NCBI GenBank assembly: GCA_017552705.1
Contig: JAFZOY010000040.1
Span: 1-64,000, forward strand
Direction: 5' to 3'
Length of the DNA stretch: 64,000 bases
Source of the DNA: Bacteroidales bacterium
GTDB lineage: Bacteria; Bacteroidota; Bacteroidia; Bacteroidales; UBA1715
Numbering within the stretch: the first letter of the stretch is position 1; each line of letters opens with the position of its first letter. Below the pieces are notes generated by a model. It had not been told where the DNA came from. It ran no database searches and worked only from the letters and a program-made list of their open reading frames with translations. The position numbers and the translations under genes were made by a program. Below, in pieces: positions 27,459-37,086 of this stretch.

Positions 27459-28336
27459 TGGCAGCAAAACCTTCAGGATTAGGAAAAGGACTTGATGCAC
27501 TCCTTGGTGGAGCAAATTCACAAGTAAAAAATGTTGTGGCAAACCGTGCCGGCGTATCGGAAATCGCGCTGGCTAAAATCACGCCCAATCCCGACCAACC
27601 ACGTAAAACATTTGACGAGGTTGCATTACAGGAATTGGCGGACTCAATCAAAGAACTCGATGTGCTTCAACCAATTACGGTAAGGGAAATCGGTGTAAAT
27701 TCATATCAGATTATCTCCGGGGAACGTAGATACCGTGCTTCGAAACTTGCTGGAAAAGAATCGATTCCAGCATACGTCCGCAAAGCCGACGACCAAAAAT
27801 TGCTAATCATGGGACTTGTGGAAAATCTTCAACGTGAAGACCTTGACCCAATCGAGATAGCACAATCATACCAGCGACTTATTGAAGAAGGCGGACTTAC
27901 CCAAGAAATGTTGGGAAAGAAAGTCGGGAAAAACCACGCTACCATAGCTAATTCACTGAGATTGTTGAAATTGCCACCTGAAATACAAACAGGACTTATT
28001 AATGGTGATATTTCTGAAGGACACGCAAAGGTTCTACTTTCGTTAAGTGACGAAAACCAACAAAAAGAAGTATATAGCGAAATTATTGATAAAGGTTTGT
28101 CTGTTCGTGCAACCGAAGAACTTGTGAAACGGAAAAAAGAAGCAACATCTTCAAAATCATCTAAATCACATCACAAAACGCAGAACCAGAAAGAGATTCA
28201 GACAAAACTCGAAAAGAAATTGAATGCAAAAGTTTCATTGAACATTTCATCAAAAGGAAACGGAAAGATTTCGATTGCGTTCAAGGACGCAAATCAAATG
28301 AACGCTATTGTTGCTTTGCTTGACAAAATTCAATAA
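27458..28336 (+). CDS. parB: Chromosome partitioning protein ParB (Spo0J)
   Basis: This encodes 292 aa. The N-terminal CTPase/ParB domain has ITPNPDQPRKTFDE and the signature GERRYRASKLAG. The HTH follows (LTQEMLGKKVGKNHATIANSL), and a short dimerisation domain closes the protein (AKVSLNISSKGNGKISIAF). It binds parS and spreads as a CTP-loaded clamp. No match to the usual parS palindrome was seen nearby. Its stop overlaps the next ATG as TAATG. Confidence 0.97.
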   Translation: MAAKPSGLGKGLDALLGGANSQVKNVVANRAGVSEIALAKITPNPDQPRKTFDEVALQELADSIKELDVLQPITVREIGVNSYQIISGERRYRASKLAGKESIPAYVRKADDQKLLIMGLVENLQREDLDPIEIAQSYQRLIEEGGLTQEMLGKKVGKNHATIANSLRLLKLPPEIQTGLINGDISEGHAKVLLSLSDENQQKEVYSEIIDKGLSVRATEELVKRKKEATSSKSSKSHHKTQNQKEIQTKLEKKLNAKVSLNISSKGNGKISIAFKDANQMNAIVALLDKIQ

Positions 28337-28956
28337 TGATGCGATCTATTCTTTTGATTGGATTAACTTGTATTCTCAGCCTCAATGTGCTGGCCCAACA
28401 AGACACCAGCATTGTTGAACTACAGGCTCTCCCCGAAGACTCCACAAGTGCCATCGAAAAGAAACATTCCCCCAAAACAGCAGCCTTGCTGTCAACATTT
28501 ATTCCAGGAGCCGGACAGATTTACAACGGTTCGTGGTGGAAAACGCCTATCGTATATGCTGGCTTTGCAGGTATTGGATATGGGTTGTATTTTTATCAGG
28601 ACTATTACAAATCATTCAAAACAGCATATAATGATTATCGGAATCCTTATCTGGAGCAAGGCCTTACGCCTCCTGCCGACACGATACTAACTGTCCGTGG
28701 CGAAGAAGGATATTCCCCTGTCAATGTGCAACAAGGACGCGATTACTATAGAAAATACCGTGATTTATGTATTATCGGTGTGGGATTATGGTATATAATC
28801 AACATTCTTGACGCATACACCGAGGCACATCTTTTTGAATTCGATGTTTCCGACGATTTATCGCTTCACTGGGAACCCGCATTCTACTATGCACCTGTTG
28901 GATTATCAACGCCCTCTCCATTACCCTCGGGCGTACGGATAGCCATGAACTTCTAA
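28336..28956 (+). CDS. DUF5683 membrane protein
   Basis: This encodes 206 aa. A signal peptide (LLIGLTCILSLNVLAQ) is followed by KTAALLSTFIPGAGQIYNG, the family hallmark, and two or three hydrophobic segments (GFAGIGYGLYFY; LCIIGVGLWYIINIL). DUF5683 genes commonly follow parAB in Bacteroidota; the function is unknown. It is translationally coupled to parB. Its stop overlaps the stop of the convergent lpxH by 3 nt, so no terminator separates them. Confidence 0.85.
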   Translation: MMRSILLIGLTCILSLNVLAQQDTSIVELQALPEDSTSAIEKKHSPKTAALLSTFIPGAGQIYNGSWWKTPIVYAGFAGIGYGLYFYQDYYKSFKTAYNDYRNPYLEQGLTPPADTILTVRGEEGYSPVNVQQGRDYYRKYRDLCIIGVGLWYIINILDAYTEAHLFEFDVSDDLSLHWEPAFYYAPVGLSTPSPLPSGVRIAMNF

Positions 28957-29723
28957 CGGACAATCAAATCGCCACCCTTAAACGATAAGACTTCCATGCC
29001 TTGTTCCGAAAGAACTGCATAGGTTGAATTTGTAATCCAATTTCCTGTGTTAATATAACGGCTGTCAGCATTAATTGCCTTATCCACAGCAACATGACGA
29101 TGTCCGAAGATAAAATAATCGTAATGCTCGGTTTGCAATTGTTCCTTTGCAAAAAGGAGTAAGAATTCTTTTTCATCGCCCAAATAATTCGCCGATTCGT
29201 ACACCTTCGCATTTCTATTGTGTGTTGACCACGCATGAGCGAAACCAAACGCCCAATTGACGGGCACAAACTTAAAGCACCATTGCAGGAATTTGCAAGA
29301 GAAAATCTTATCAAGAAACACCATTCCTTTATCGTGGGAACCTAAAGCATGTCCATGATGGATAAACAATTTTTTTCCAAAACACTCCCGTATTTCGGGT
29401 TCATTATGAATCACAGCGCCAACCTCTTTTGCTAGATAGTCGCCGTACCATAAATCGTGGTTGCCCGAAAAAATATGTACAGGAATTCCTGATTCAGAAA
29501 AATCGGCGAGCTTTGCCAGCAAACGGATATATCCTTTGGGGGCAACCCATTTATACTCAAACCAAAAATCGAACACATCGCCAAGCAAATATAATTCCGC
29601 GCAAGTGGGCTTTATAAAATCAAGCCACGAAATTATCACCGCTTCCCGCGAACGACTTTCCTCATCGTTGGGAAAACCAAGATGAAAATCCGATGCGAAA
29701 TATATTTTTTTGCCAGTTTCCAT
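28953..29723 (-). CDS. lpxH: UDP-2,3-diacylglucosamine diphosphatase (LpxH-type)
   Basis: This 256-aa calcineurin-like phosphoesterase has all metal motifs in order: DFHLG, GDVFDFW, GNHD, HHGH and GHRH. It hydrolyses UDP-2,3-diacylglucosamine to lipid X in lipid A synthesis, at the membrane surface. The FDFWFEYKW segment is typical for LpxH. It lies 47 nt downstream of ispD on the same strand. Confidence 0.88.
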   Translation of the reverse strand: METGKKIYFASDFHLGFPNDEESRSREAVIISWLDFIKPTCAELYLLGDVFDFWFEYKWVAPKGYIRLLAKLADFSESGIPVHIFSGNHDLWYGDYLAKEVGAVIHNEPEIRECFGKKLFIHHGHALGSHDKGMVFLDKIFSCKFLQWCFKFVPVNWAFGFAHAWSTHNRNAKVYESANYLGDEKEFLLLFAKEQLQTEHYDYFIFGHRHVAVDKAINADSRYINTGNWITNSTYAVLSEQGMEVLSFKGGDLIVR

Positions 29724-29770
29724 ATCATCAATCTATACGCAAAGGTAGCAAATCTATTGATATTTCAATA

Positions 29771-30427
29771 TCACCAGATTTCAGCTATGCGTAAATCATC
29801 AGGAGTGGTGATTTTTATATTTTTTGCGTCGCCATTATAAAAATGTAGTTTTTCTCCTGCCAATTCCCACACTGTGGCTTCATCGGTAAACTGAGGTTGG
29901 TAATCCACATTCATAATGGAACAAAGCTTGCGGCTATTGAAAATCTGCGGTGTTTGTATTCGTTTTATTTTGCTTCTGTCGAGAGTTTTGGTCTGTTCCC
30001 CGTCAATTACACGCAACGAATCAACAGAATCAACATACGGCACGGCAGAGCCAAACTTTTCTGCCATTTCAAATCCTTCGCGGAGCATTTTTTCAGTCAA
30101 CAGCGGACGGACACCATCGTGCACAGCAACAACGCCATCGTTTGTGATAGCCGCCAATCCATTCCGAACCGAAAGGAAACGCTCACTTCCTCCTTCCACA
30201 ACCTTATGCGGAATCTTGCAATTGTATTGACAGCACAATTGTTTCCAATAGTCAATCTGCGCCTTCGGCAAAACTATCACACATTCAATCGCAGAATCGA
30301 ACGAATGGAATGCCTCCAGACTTTGCATAAGAATCGGTTTGCCTTTTAGCAAAAGGAATTGTTTGGGAATATCATTCCCCATTCTCACGCCTTTTCCTCC
30401 GGCTACTATGACTGCGTATCGCTTCAT
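29771..30427 (-). CDS. ispD: 2-C-methyl-D-erythritol 4-phosphate cytidylyltransferase
   Basis: This encodes 218 aa from the ATG at 30427, which starts the catalytic motif directly (MKRYAVIVAGGKGVRMG); an alternative start 24 nt upstream would lie in the terminator stem. Family motifs present are IPKQF, HDGVRPL, QTPQIF and TDEATVWE. It makes CDP-methylerythritol in the MEP isoprenoid pathway. A strong terminator hairpin sits just before the start codon. Confidence 0.95.
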   Translation of the reverse strand: MKRYAVIVAGGKGVRMGNDIPKQFLLLKGKPILMQSLEAFHSFDSAIECVIVLPKAQIDYWKQLCCQYNCKIPHKVVEGGSERFLSVRNGLAAITNDGVVAVHDGVRPLLTEKMLREGFEMAEKFGSAVPYVDSVDSLRVIDGEQTKTLDRSKIKRIQTPQIFNSRKLCSIMNVDYQPQFTDEATVWELAGEKLHFYNGDAKNIKITTPDDLRIAEIW

Positions 30428-30429
30428 TT

Positions 30430-30467
30430 GTAAAAAGAAAGAGAGTATCAATTCCTTGATACTCTCT
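30430..30467 (-). terminator. Intrinsic terminator between secDF and ispD
   Basis: A perfect 12-bp stem (AGAGAGTATCAA / TTGATACTCTCT) with a 4-nt loop is followed on the - strand by TTTCTTTTT. It sits downstream of secDF and ends 3 nt before the ispD ATG. Confidence 0.9.
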
Positions 30468-30489
30468 CTGGTTTATAATTCAAATTCAA

Positions 30490-33400
30490 CTATTCTTCTC
30501 CGTTGTTTTTCTGCATGAATGCATAAGAAATTGGAGATGCCACGAACAATGAAGAGTATGTACCTACAATAACACCAATTGCCATCGAGAATACGAAACC
30601 TTTGATTGAGTCGGCACCGAAGAAGAACATAATCAACAACGTAAGGAATGTTGTCATAGACGTATTGATAGTACGACTTACGGTACTGTTGATACCTTGA
30701 TTGAACAACATTTTTGTATTACGTTTTGGATATTCTCTTGTGAACTCACGAATACGGTCGAATACAACCACAGTATCGTTGATTGAGTAACCGATAATCG
30801 TAAGGATTGCAGCAACGAATGTTTGTCCGATTTCCATTGAGAATGGAACAATGCCATACAATATTGAATAGATACCGATAACAATGATTGTATCGTGGAA
30901 CAATGCCGCAACAGCGCCAAGACCATATTGCCATTTCGAGAATCGAACGAAGATGTACAAGAACATACATATCAATGCGATGATGATTGCGATAATTGCT
31001 CCGTAGATAATATCATTTGCAATTGTAGGACCAACCATATCGGATTGTTTCAAGTTATTTTGTTTGAATGATTCCAAAGTAACATCTTGTCCCAAGAAAT
31101 CTTTCATACCATCGAACAATTTTTGTTCTATCTCAGCATCAATGTCGTGGTTTGATTTCTCGTTGATCTTATAGTTTGTCGTAACTTTAATGTCAGTTGC
31201 ACCATACGTTTTCACCTCAGCCGAAGCACCTTCGAATTGAGCGTTCAAAGCCGTAGAGATAGCTTCCACATTACGTTCGCCTTGCATTTCAATTACGAAA
31301 GAACGACCACCAGCAAAGTCAACACCTACATCGAATCCTCTCACACAGATTGAAAGTATCGAAACAAGAATCATTGCACATGAGATAAATGCAGTTATTT
31401 TTCCTGATTTAATAAAGTCGATATTTACATTTTTGAATGCACCACGAGTCAAATTGCTGTCGAATGAGATTTCTTTCTTCTTGTCCAAGAATCTTTCGAA
31501 GATCAAACGAGTGATAAAGATACCGCAGAACAACGAAGTCAAAATACCAATCAACAATGTAGTTGCGAAACCTTGGATAGGTCCTGTACCGAAGATGAAC
31601 AAAATCAAACCAGTAAGGAATGTCGTAACCTGACCATCGATGATTGCAGAATATGCATTTTTGAAACCATCGGCAATAGCAAGCCTTGTGCCCTTGCCGG
31701 CTGCAAGTTCCTCACGAATACGTTCGTAGATAATCACATTGGCATCGACCGCCATACCAAGAGTAAGCACGATACCTGCAATACCCGACAATGTAAGAAC
31801 TGCACCAAGAGAAGCAAGCACACCGAAGATGAGGAACAAGTTCAGCAACAAAGCAACACTTGCCACAGCACCTGCTTTTCTGTAGTAGAAAATCATATAA
31901 ATCAGCACGAGGATAAATGCGCCGATAAATGAAAGAATACCTGTTCTGATAGATTCTTTACCAAGAGAAGGACCGACAAACTCAGCATTCATAATGTGAG
32001 CGCGAGCCGACAACTTACCAGATTTCAAAATGTTAGCCAAGTCGGTTGCCTGTGCGATAGAGAAATCACCAGTGATAGAAGAAATACCATCGCTGATTTC
32101 ACTTTGAACTGTTGGATATGAATAAACATAGCCATCAAGAACAATAGCAACTGAACGTTGGATATTTTCTTTAGTAAGACGTTTCCATTCTTTTGCGCCT
32201 TCGCTGTTCATCACCATACGAACGCTTGCGCCACCACCTGTGTTGGAGAACTCAGGACGAGCGTCAACAACGATATCGCCTTCAAGAGAAGCATGACCGT
32301 CCAAATCAACATCCTTCAACGCAATCAACGTATAGACGCCATTTTCAGCTTTTTTCGACCATGTTAACTTCAATTCAGGAGCATTTTCCAACAAAATAGC
32401 TTTGATTTCTGGCATTGCCAAGATAGAATCAATCTTAGCGACATCGATTGACGATGCGTAACCAACCACTGGTCCATATCCTACACGACCTTCACGATCA
32501 ATGTTTGGAATCAAGCGGGCGAAGAATGGATTTGCTTTCTTGAATTCTTCAGCATTTTGAGCCATCATTTGGGCAGAATCAACTGCTGCAGAATCGCCTT
32601 GTTGAATTTGTTCCTTCAAAGAAAGATCTTTCGAAGTTGTGTCGGCTTCTGCTTTTTCAGTTGTTGCTGCAGGTTCTTTTTCAGCCTCAACTTTGTTCAT
32701 TGCAGCCAATGTGTTGTTGATTGAGAAAAGAATCTGATATACTTCAGAGTTGTTGTATGTTTCCCAGAATTCCAATTGTGCTGAACTTTCCAAGAGTTCA
32801 CGAACACGTTCGCGGTCCTCAACACCAGGAAGTTCTACCAAAATACGGCCACCGCCAACATTTTGAATGTTTGGTTGCGTAACACCGAAACGGTCGATAC
32901 GGGTTCTCAACACGTTGAATGTGTTTTCGATAGCTGAATTTTCTTCTGCTTCAAGCACTTTCAACACATCTTCGTTTGTAGAATTGTAGTTGATTTTACC
33001 CAACAAATCTTCATTTGCTACAAACAATGTTCTCAAGAAATTAGTTGGATACAATTGTTTGAAAGCTTTTCCAAACGCAGAAATATATGTTTCACCAGCT
33101 TCTTGTTCGATTTTGTCAGCAAGGTCAAGTGTTTTTATCAACATTGTGTCTGCATCGCCATCTGACGAAAGATTCTTAATCAAGTCGCGGGTTGAAATCT
33201 GCAAGGTCACGTTCATACCACCTTTCAAGTCCAAACCGAGGTTCAACTCATGTTGGCGACATTCGTTCAAACTAAATTTACGCAACCAAAAGAAATTGTA
33301 GTAATCTTTTTGTTGTGACAATGAATCTAAAAACTGTTTTTGATACGTTGCGTATGCGATATTATCGTCACCGGCCATTTCTTTGGCATATTTATCAGCA

Positions 33401-33501
33401 TCGCGATTTGCTTTCGATGTGTAGTAGGTGAACGATAGGGAATACAAAGCTGCTAACACCAAGCAGACTGTGAATACGCGGATAAATCCTCTGTTTTGCA
33501 T
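30490..33501 (-). CDS. secDF: SecDF fused protein-export membrane protein
   Basis: This encodes 1003 aa, SecD (about 1-660) joined to SecF (about 665-1003) as usual in Bacteroidota. SecD features are LGLDLKGGMNVTLQI, VELPGVEDRERVRELL and LTLGMAVDANVIIYERIREEL; SecF features are GVDFAGGRSFVIEMQG and YSINDTVVVFDRIRE. About 12 membrane helices and two large periplasmic domains are expected. It uses the proton motive force to pull preproteins from SecYEG. Confidence 0.96.
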   Translation of the reverse strand: MQNRGFIRVFTVCLVLAALYSLSFTYYTSKANRDADKYAKEMAGDDNIAYATYQKQFLDSLSQQKDYYNFFWLRKFSLNECRQHELNLGLDLKGGMNVTLQISTRDLIKNLSSDGDADTMLIKTLDLADKIEQEAGETYISAFGKAFKQLYPTNFLRTLFVANEDLLGKINYNSTNEDVLKVLEAEENSAIENTFNVLRTRIDRFGVTQPNIQNVGGGRILVELPGVEDRERVRELLESSAQLEFWETYNNSEVYQILFSINNTLAAMNKVEAEKEPAATTEKAEADTTSKDLSLKEQIQQGDSAAVDSAQMMAQNAEEFKKANPFFARLIPNIDREGRVGYGPVVGYASSIDVAKIDSILAMPEIKAILLENAPELKLTWSKKAENGVYTLIALKDVDLDGHASLEGDIVVDARPEFSNTGGGASVRMVMNSEGAKEWKRLTKENIQRSVAIVLDGYVYSYPTVQSEISDGISSITGDFSIAQATDLANILKSGKLSARAHIMNAEFVGPSLGKESIRTGILSFIGAFILVLIYMIFYYRKAGAVASVALLLNLFLIFGVLASLGAVLTLSGIAGIVLTLGMAVDANVIIYERIREELAAGKGTRLAIADGFKNAYSAIIDGQVTTFLTGLILFIFGTGPIQGFATTLLIGILTSLFCGIFITRLIFERFLDKKKEISFDSNLTRGAFKNVNIDFIKSGKITAFISCAMILVSILSICVRGFDVGVDFAGGRSFVIEMQGERNVEAISTALNAQFEGASAEVKTYGATDIKVTTNYKINEKSNHDIDAEIEQKLFDGMKDFLGQDVTLESFKQNNLKQSDMVGPTIANDIIYGAIIAIIIALICMFLYIFVRFSKWQYGLGAVAALFHDTIIVIGIYSILYGIVPFSMEIGQTFVAAILTIIGYSINDTVVVFDRIREFTREYPKRNTKMLFNQGINSTVSRTINTSMTTFLTLLIMFFFGADSIKGFVFSMAIGVIVGTYSSLFVASPISYAFMQKNNGEE

Positions 33502-33545
33502 TTTTATATTGTTTAAGTTAACCTAATTTTACTTTTTTTAGACGG

Positions 33546-33553
33546 CAAATATA
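33546..33553 (-). promoter_or_regulatory. -7 box of secDF
   Basis: TATATTTG (- strand) lies 44 nt before the secDF ATG, giving a leader of about 40 nt. Confidence 0.45.
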
Positions 33554-33609
33554 TACTTTAATTCGGAAATCGTATAGCAGATTTTTGAATTTTATTTTTC
33601 TTCAATGGT

Positions 33610-34986
33610 TTATAGCCTATTTTTGAAAGATTTTCTAAACGACTTCTTCGCAAATTTCGGGAATGCGCGCTTGCTTCCCCATACATTTTTGCCAAGACAT
33701 TTTGCCACAAGATTTTTCATGTCACCACCCACACAATCGGTTCGACTGGCTTTTTTGGTAAAGAAAGTGAATCCATCGATAAGTGGTTTTTCCATGGCAT
33801 GGAAATATCCTCCTTGAACCGCCAATTTGCGATTTTCGAGAATCAAATCGTTCAACGGCATCCTTACCGGACAAACACTTGCGCAATTTGCACACAACGA
33901 ACAAGCGGTGCAAAGATGTGCAAACGACTCAAATCCTCTCAAATGCGGAGAAATCACTGTTCCGATTGGACCTTGGTACGTCGTGTTATAGGTGTAGCCA
34001 CCAATATTTTTATATATCGGGCAAGCATTCAGGCACGCGCCGCATCGAATACACGACAAAGCCACACGAAAAGTATCCTGCTTATATATATTTGTACGGC
34101 CATTATCCAGCAAAATCACATACATTTTCTCAGGACCATGGGATTCATTTTCCTTTTTTGGACCACTAAACACCGACGAATATGCCGTGATTGGCTGCCC
34201 AGTACCGTTTTGCGCCAAATGTGGCCAAAACAACGCCAAATCCTTGTACGATGGTATCACTTTTTCAATACCGGCTATCGCAATTTGGATTTTTGGGAAC
34301 GAAGTTGACATCAGCGCATTGCCTTCATTTTCGGTCACTGCGATTGCGCCTTTATCGGCAATCACGAAATTTGCGCCAGTGATGCCAGCATCGGCTGCCA
34401 TATATTTTTCCCGCAATTTTGCACGGGCAAGCATTGTCATTTCCTCTGCGGAACTTTCCAACGGGAATCCAAAATGCTTGTTAAACAACTGTGCGACATC
34501 GGCTTTCGATTTGTGCATTGCCGGCGTAACGATATGATATGGCTTTTCGCCCGCAAGCTGTACTATGTATTCGCCCAAATCGGTTTCCACCGATTCCACA
34601 CCAATTTTCTTCAAGTTTTCGTTCAGTTCGATTTCCTCTGTCGTCATCGACTTACTTTTCACAACCGACTTCACATTGTTTTCCTGGAAAATCTGTGTGA
34701 TATATGCCACCGCATCATCGGCAGTCCGAGCCCACAGCACTGTACCACCGTTTCGGGTAAAATTCTTTTCAAACTGTTGAAGATATTCCGACAAATGCTC
34801 AAGCGTATGTCGTTTTATAGCGGCAGCTTTGTCACGGGCAGCCTCACGATCCTGATAGCGGGCAGCTCCCTTTGCAACGGCAGCATAGTATTTCCCCATA
34901 TTGAACCGAATGGTTTTTCGATGTTTTTCATCGAAAGAAACCCGTGCCGCATCTTTTTTAAACTGAATTTCTTTTGGATTTGACAT
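33610..34986 (-). CDS. LUD-domain iron-sulfur protein (LutB-like)
   Basis: This encodes 458 aa. The LUD domain (about 70-290) contains VKSKSMTTEEIELN and GITGANFVIADKGAIAVTENEGN. Two 4Fe-4S motifs follow: CIRCGACLNACPIY (about 310) and CTACSLCANCASVCPVRMP (about 360). LutB belongs to the LutABC lactate oxidation complex. Here no lutA or lutC is adjacent; instead rpiB is 5 nt upstream. An electron-transfer role in the cytoplasm is probable, the specific substrate uncertain. Confidence 0.88.
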   Translation of the reverse strand: MSNPKEIQFKKDAARVSFDEKHRKTIRFNMGKYYAAVAKGAARYQDREAARDKAAAIKRHTLEHLSEYLQQFEKNFTRNGGTVLWARTADDAVAYITQIFQENNVKSVVKSKSMTTEEIELNENLKKIGVESVETDLGEYIVQLAGEKPYHIVTPAMHKSKADVAQLFNKHFGFPLESSAEEMTMLARAKLREKYMAADAGITGANFVIADKGAIAVTENEGNALMSTSFPKIQIAIAGIEKVIPSYKDLALFWPHLAQNGTGQPITAYSSVFSGPKKENESHGPEKMYVILLDNGRTNIYKQDTFRVALSCIRCGACLNACPIYKNIGGYTYNTTYQGPIGTVISPHLRGFESFAHLCTACSLCANCASVCPVRMPLNDLILENRKLAVQGGYFHAMEKPLIDGFTFFTKKASRTDCVGGDMKNLVAKCLGKNVWGSKRAFPKFAKKSFRKSFKNRL

Positions 34987-34991
34987 AACTT

Positions 34992-35429
34992 CTACAAATC
35001 AATTTTGTTGACTCTGTTACTGTGGCGACCGCCCTCAAATTCCGAGTTCAAAAACATTTTTACAATTCTCCAGGCATCATCGGCAGAAATGAAACGTGCC
35101 GGAATTGCACATACATTCGCATTGTTGTGAGCCCGTGCAAGCCGAGCGATTTCCTCGTTCCAACAAAGTGCGGAACGAACGCCCTTGTGCTTGTTGACAG
35201 TCATATTTACGCCATTCCCTGAACCGCACAATACAAGTCCTGTAGAAAATTCTCCCGAACTAATTGCGTTTCCAACCTTGTGGGCAAAATCGGGGTAATC
35301 AACGGAATCATTACTGTTTGTCCCAAAATCTACGGGCTCGTAACCATTCTCAACAAGAAGTTTCTTAATGTATTCCTTCATTTGGAAACCTGCGTGGTCG
35401 CAAGCCATAGCGATTTTTTTGTTTTCCAT
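34992..35429 (-). CDS. rpiB: Ribose-5-phosphate isomerase B
   Basis: This encodes 145 aa with the RpiB/LacAB fold. Phosphate-binding DHAGF is at residues 11-15, and the active-site motif CGSGNGVNM contains the catalytic Cys. NNANVCAIPARFIS and GGRHSNRV are conserved. It interconverts ribose 5-phosphate and ribulose 5-phosphate. It has a good promoter and the LUD gene 5 nt downstream. Confidence 0.96.
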   Translation of the reverse strand: MENKKIAMACDHAGFQMKEYIKKLLVENGYEPVDFGTNSNDSVDYPDFAHKVGNAISSGEFSTGLVLCGSGNGVNMTVNKHKGVRSALCWNEEIARLARAHNNANVCAIPARFISADDAWRIVKMFLNSEFEGGRHSNRVNKIDL

Positions 35430-35452
35430 TTGTAAATCGTTTTTTCGTCCGA

Positions 35453-35482
35453 CAAAATTACGGGATTTTTATTATTTCGCAA
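35453..35482 (-). promoter_or_regulatory. Promoter of rpiB and the LUD gene
   Basis: On the - strand, TTG (35482-35480), 19 nt, then TAATTTTG (35460-35453), 23 nt before the rpiB ATG. Both boxes and spacing match the Bacteroidota consensus. Confidence 0.65.
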
Positions 35483-35543
35483 CGGGTTACATAATATAAT
35501 ATCCATTGTGCATTAAAATGCAACGAATTAAGGCTAAGGAACT

Positions 35544-36350
35544 CTACAATCCCCAAACGGAAAGATTGTACGTGCCTTCCACAACGTCCTCCACCTCGTC
35601 GGGCAATATTTGGAAGAAATCAATGTTTGTGATTGCTTCGATTTCGTCAACGGTCATCACATACGACGAAAGAGGTTTGTGGCCGCCATTATTCTGGAAC
35701 ACGAATCCAATGGTTTCGGTGCCTTTGGTTGTTTGTTTCAACAAAACTTTAAAAAAGCCTTCGGGAACCACAATTTTCTTTCTCCCAACTGTTTGCGGAT
35801 ATTCCGACACTATCGGGCCGCAAACAATATAAATACTGCCGCATTGGCTTGCCCATTTGCGAATCCGTTCTTCAAGAATTTTCCAGTCGCCATCGTTCAA
35901 ATTATGGTCTTGCGGACACATATTCGACATGTAGAAACTTTCTGCCATAGCCTGAGTGCTCCATTTCATATCCCCGGCAGGAGCCATGTGCCCTCTATCG
36001 TAACCTGAGCCAGAATAGTCTGAATGCGTTATGAAATCGCCTGTCACACTCGGGTCGTTGGTGAAAAAATCATTGCCTTTGCGTGGCACAACGCCTTTTG
36101 TTTCGGTGTCGGTAAGCTCGTACGCCACCCAATTGGGTATATGCCACTGCGAATTGTAACAAACCGTATATCCAATATGTTCAATCAGTTGACAGGGCTG
36201 GTTTTGCTGCACACACGCAATCTCCGCAAGATCTATATCGGCCCGCTGGGCTTTTGCCGAACACGATGACAAAACGAAAACAAAAAACAAGCAGAAAACC
36301 ATAGCGTTTAGTCTATTTTTCTTATGTAAACTATTGATTTGTAAATCCAT
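35544..36350 (-). CDS. Secreted DNA/RNA non-specific endonuclease
   Basis: This encodes 268 aa. The N-terminus has a basic start, a hydrophobic segment and a lipobox-like LSSC, so it is exported and possibly a lipoprotein. The nuclease signature YDRGHMAPAGDM carries the catalytic His, and MCPQDHNLNDGDWKILE supplies the metal-binding Asn. The family cleaves single- and double-stranded nucleic acid with Mg2+. It likely serves nutrient or phosphate scavenging (inference). It is a single - strand gene 114 nt upstream of rpiB. Confidence 0.92.
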   Translation of the reverse strand: MDLQINSLHKKNRLNAMVFCLFFVFVLSSCSAKAQRADIDLAEIACVQQNQPCQLIEHIGYTVCYNSQWHIPNWVAYELTDTETKGVVPRKGNDFFTNDPSVTGDFITHSDYSGSGYDRGHMAPAGDMKWSTQAMAESFYMSNMCPQDHNLNDGDWKILEERIRKWASQCGSIYIVCGPIVSEYPQTVGRKKIVVPEGFFKVLLKQTTKGTETIGFVFQNNGGHKPLSSYVMTVDEIEAITNIDFFQILPDEVEDVVEGTYNLSVWGL

Positions 36351-36454
36351 ATCTAAACAATATTTCTGAGTTGCAAGTTACGGATTTAACAGATTCATTC
36401 CACCACTTTGTTGAAAAATCAGCGACAACAATGCTGAAAATCCAGCAGATTCAT

Positions 36455-36462
36455 TATTTTTG
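36455..36462 (+). promoter_or_regulatory. -7 box of ribE-comF
   Basis: TATTTTTG followed by C, 21 nt before the ribE ATG. No FMN riboswitch fold was recognised in the short leader. Confidence 0.5.
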
Positions 36463-36483
36463 CGCCATAAAACCATATACGAT

Positions 36484-37086
36484 ATGTTCTCAGGAATAGT
36501 TGAAGAATGCGCCAAAGTAGTTGGCATTGAAAAAGACCAGACAAACATCCATTTCACGTTGAGTTGCAGTTTTGTGAATGAGTTGGGTATCGACCAAAGT
36601 GTGTCGCACAACGGTGTGTGCCTCACTGTTGTTCGGAAAACCGACACAACCTATACGGTAACCGCAATGCAGGAAACGCTCATCAAATCGAATTTGGGCG
36701 ATTTAACCATTGGCAGCGAAGTGAATGTGGAACGCAGCATGAACATGAACGGCCGCCTCGACGGACACATAGTCCAAGGACACGTTGACCAAACTGCTGT
36801 ATGCACGAACGTTGAATCAGCCGATGGAAGTTGGTACTACACATTTGAATATGAACCGGCACAAAAAGACTACATCACCGTGGAGAAAGGCTCGGTAACG
36901 GTAAATGGTGTGAGTCTTACGGTTGTAAATTCCCAACGGAAATCATTCCAAGTGGCAATCATTCCCTACACATACGAACACACTAATTTCCACGCAATTA
37001 CAGTTGGAACGCGGGTTAATATAGAATTCGACATTATCGGGAAATACATTGCCCGCTATTTGGAATTGCAGGGAACTGTTAAATAG
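36484..37086 (+). CDS. ribE: Riboflavin synthase alpha chain
   Basis: This encodes 200 aa from the ATG at 36484, giving the canonical MFSGIVEE start; the frame extends 24 nt upstream, but through the promoter. Two lumazine-binding repeats are visible, each with NGVCLTVV or NGVSLTVV. It dismutates two 6,7-dimethyl-8-ribityllumazine to riboflavin. Its TAG overlaps the GTG start of the next gene. Confidence 0.96.
   Translation: MFSGIVEECAKVVGIEKDQTNIHFTLSCSFVNELGIDQSVSHNGVCLTVVRKTDTTYTVTAMQETLIKSNLGDLTIGSEVNVERSMNMNGRLDGHIVQGHVDQTAVCTNVESADGSWYYTFEYEPAQKDYITVEKGSVTVNGVSLTVVNSQRKSFQVAIIPYTYEHTNFHAITVGTRVNIEFDIIGKYIARYLELQGTVK

Noticed and set aside
26466-28960. parS site near parAB
   Set aside because: I looked for the GTTTCACGTGAAAC-type palindrome around parAB and elsewhere in the window and found no convincing match.
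36351-36483. FMN riboswitch before ribE
   Set aside because: The leader after the -7 box is only about 15-20 nt and lacks the conserved RFN helices.
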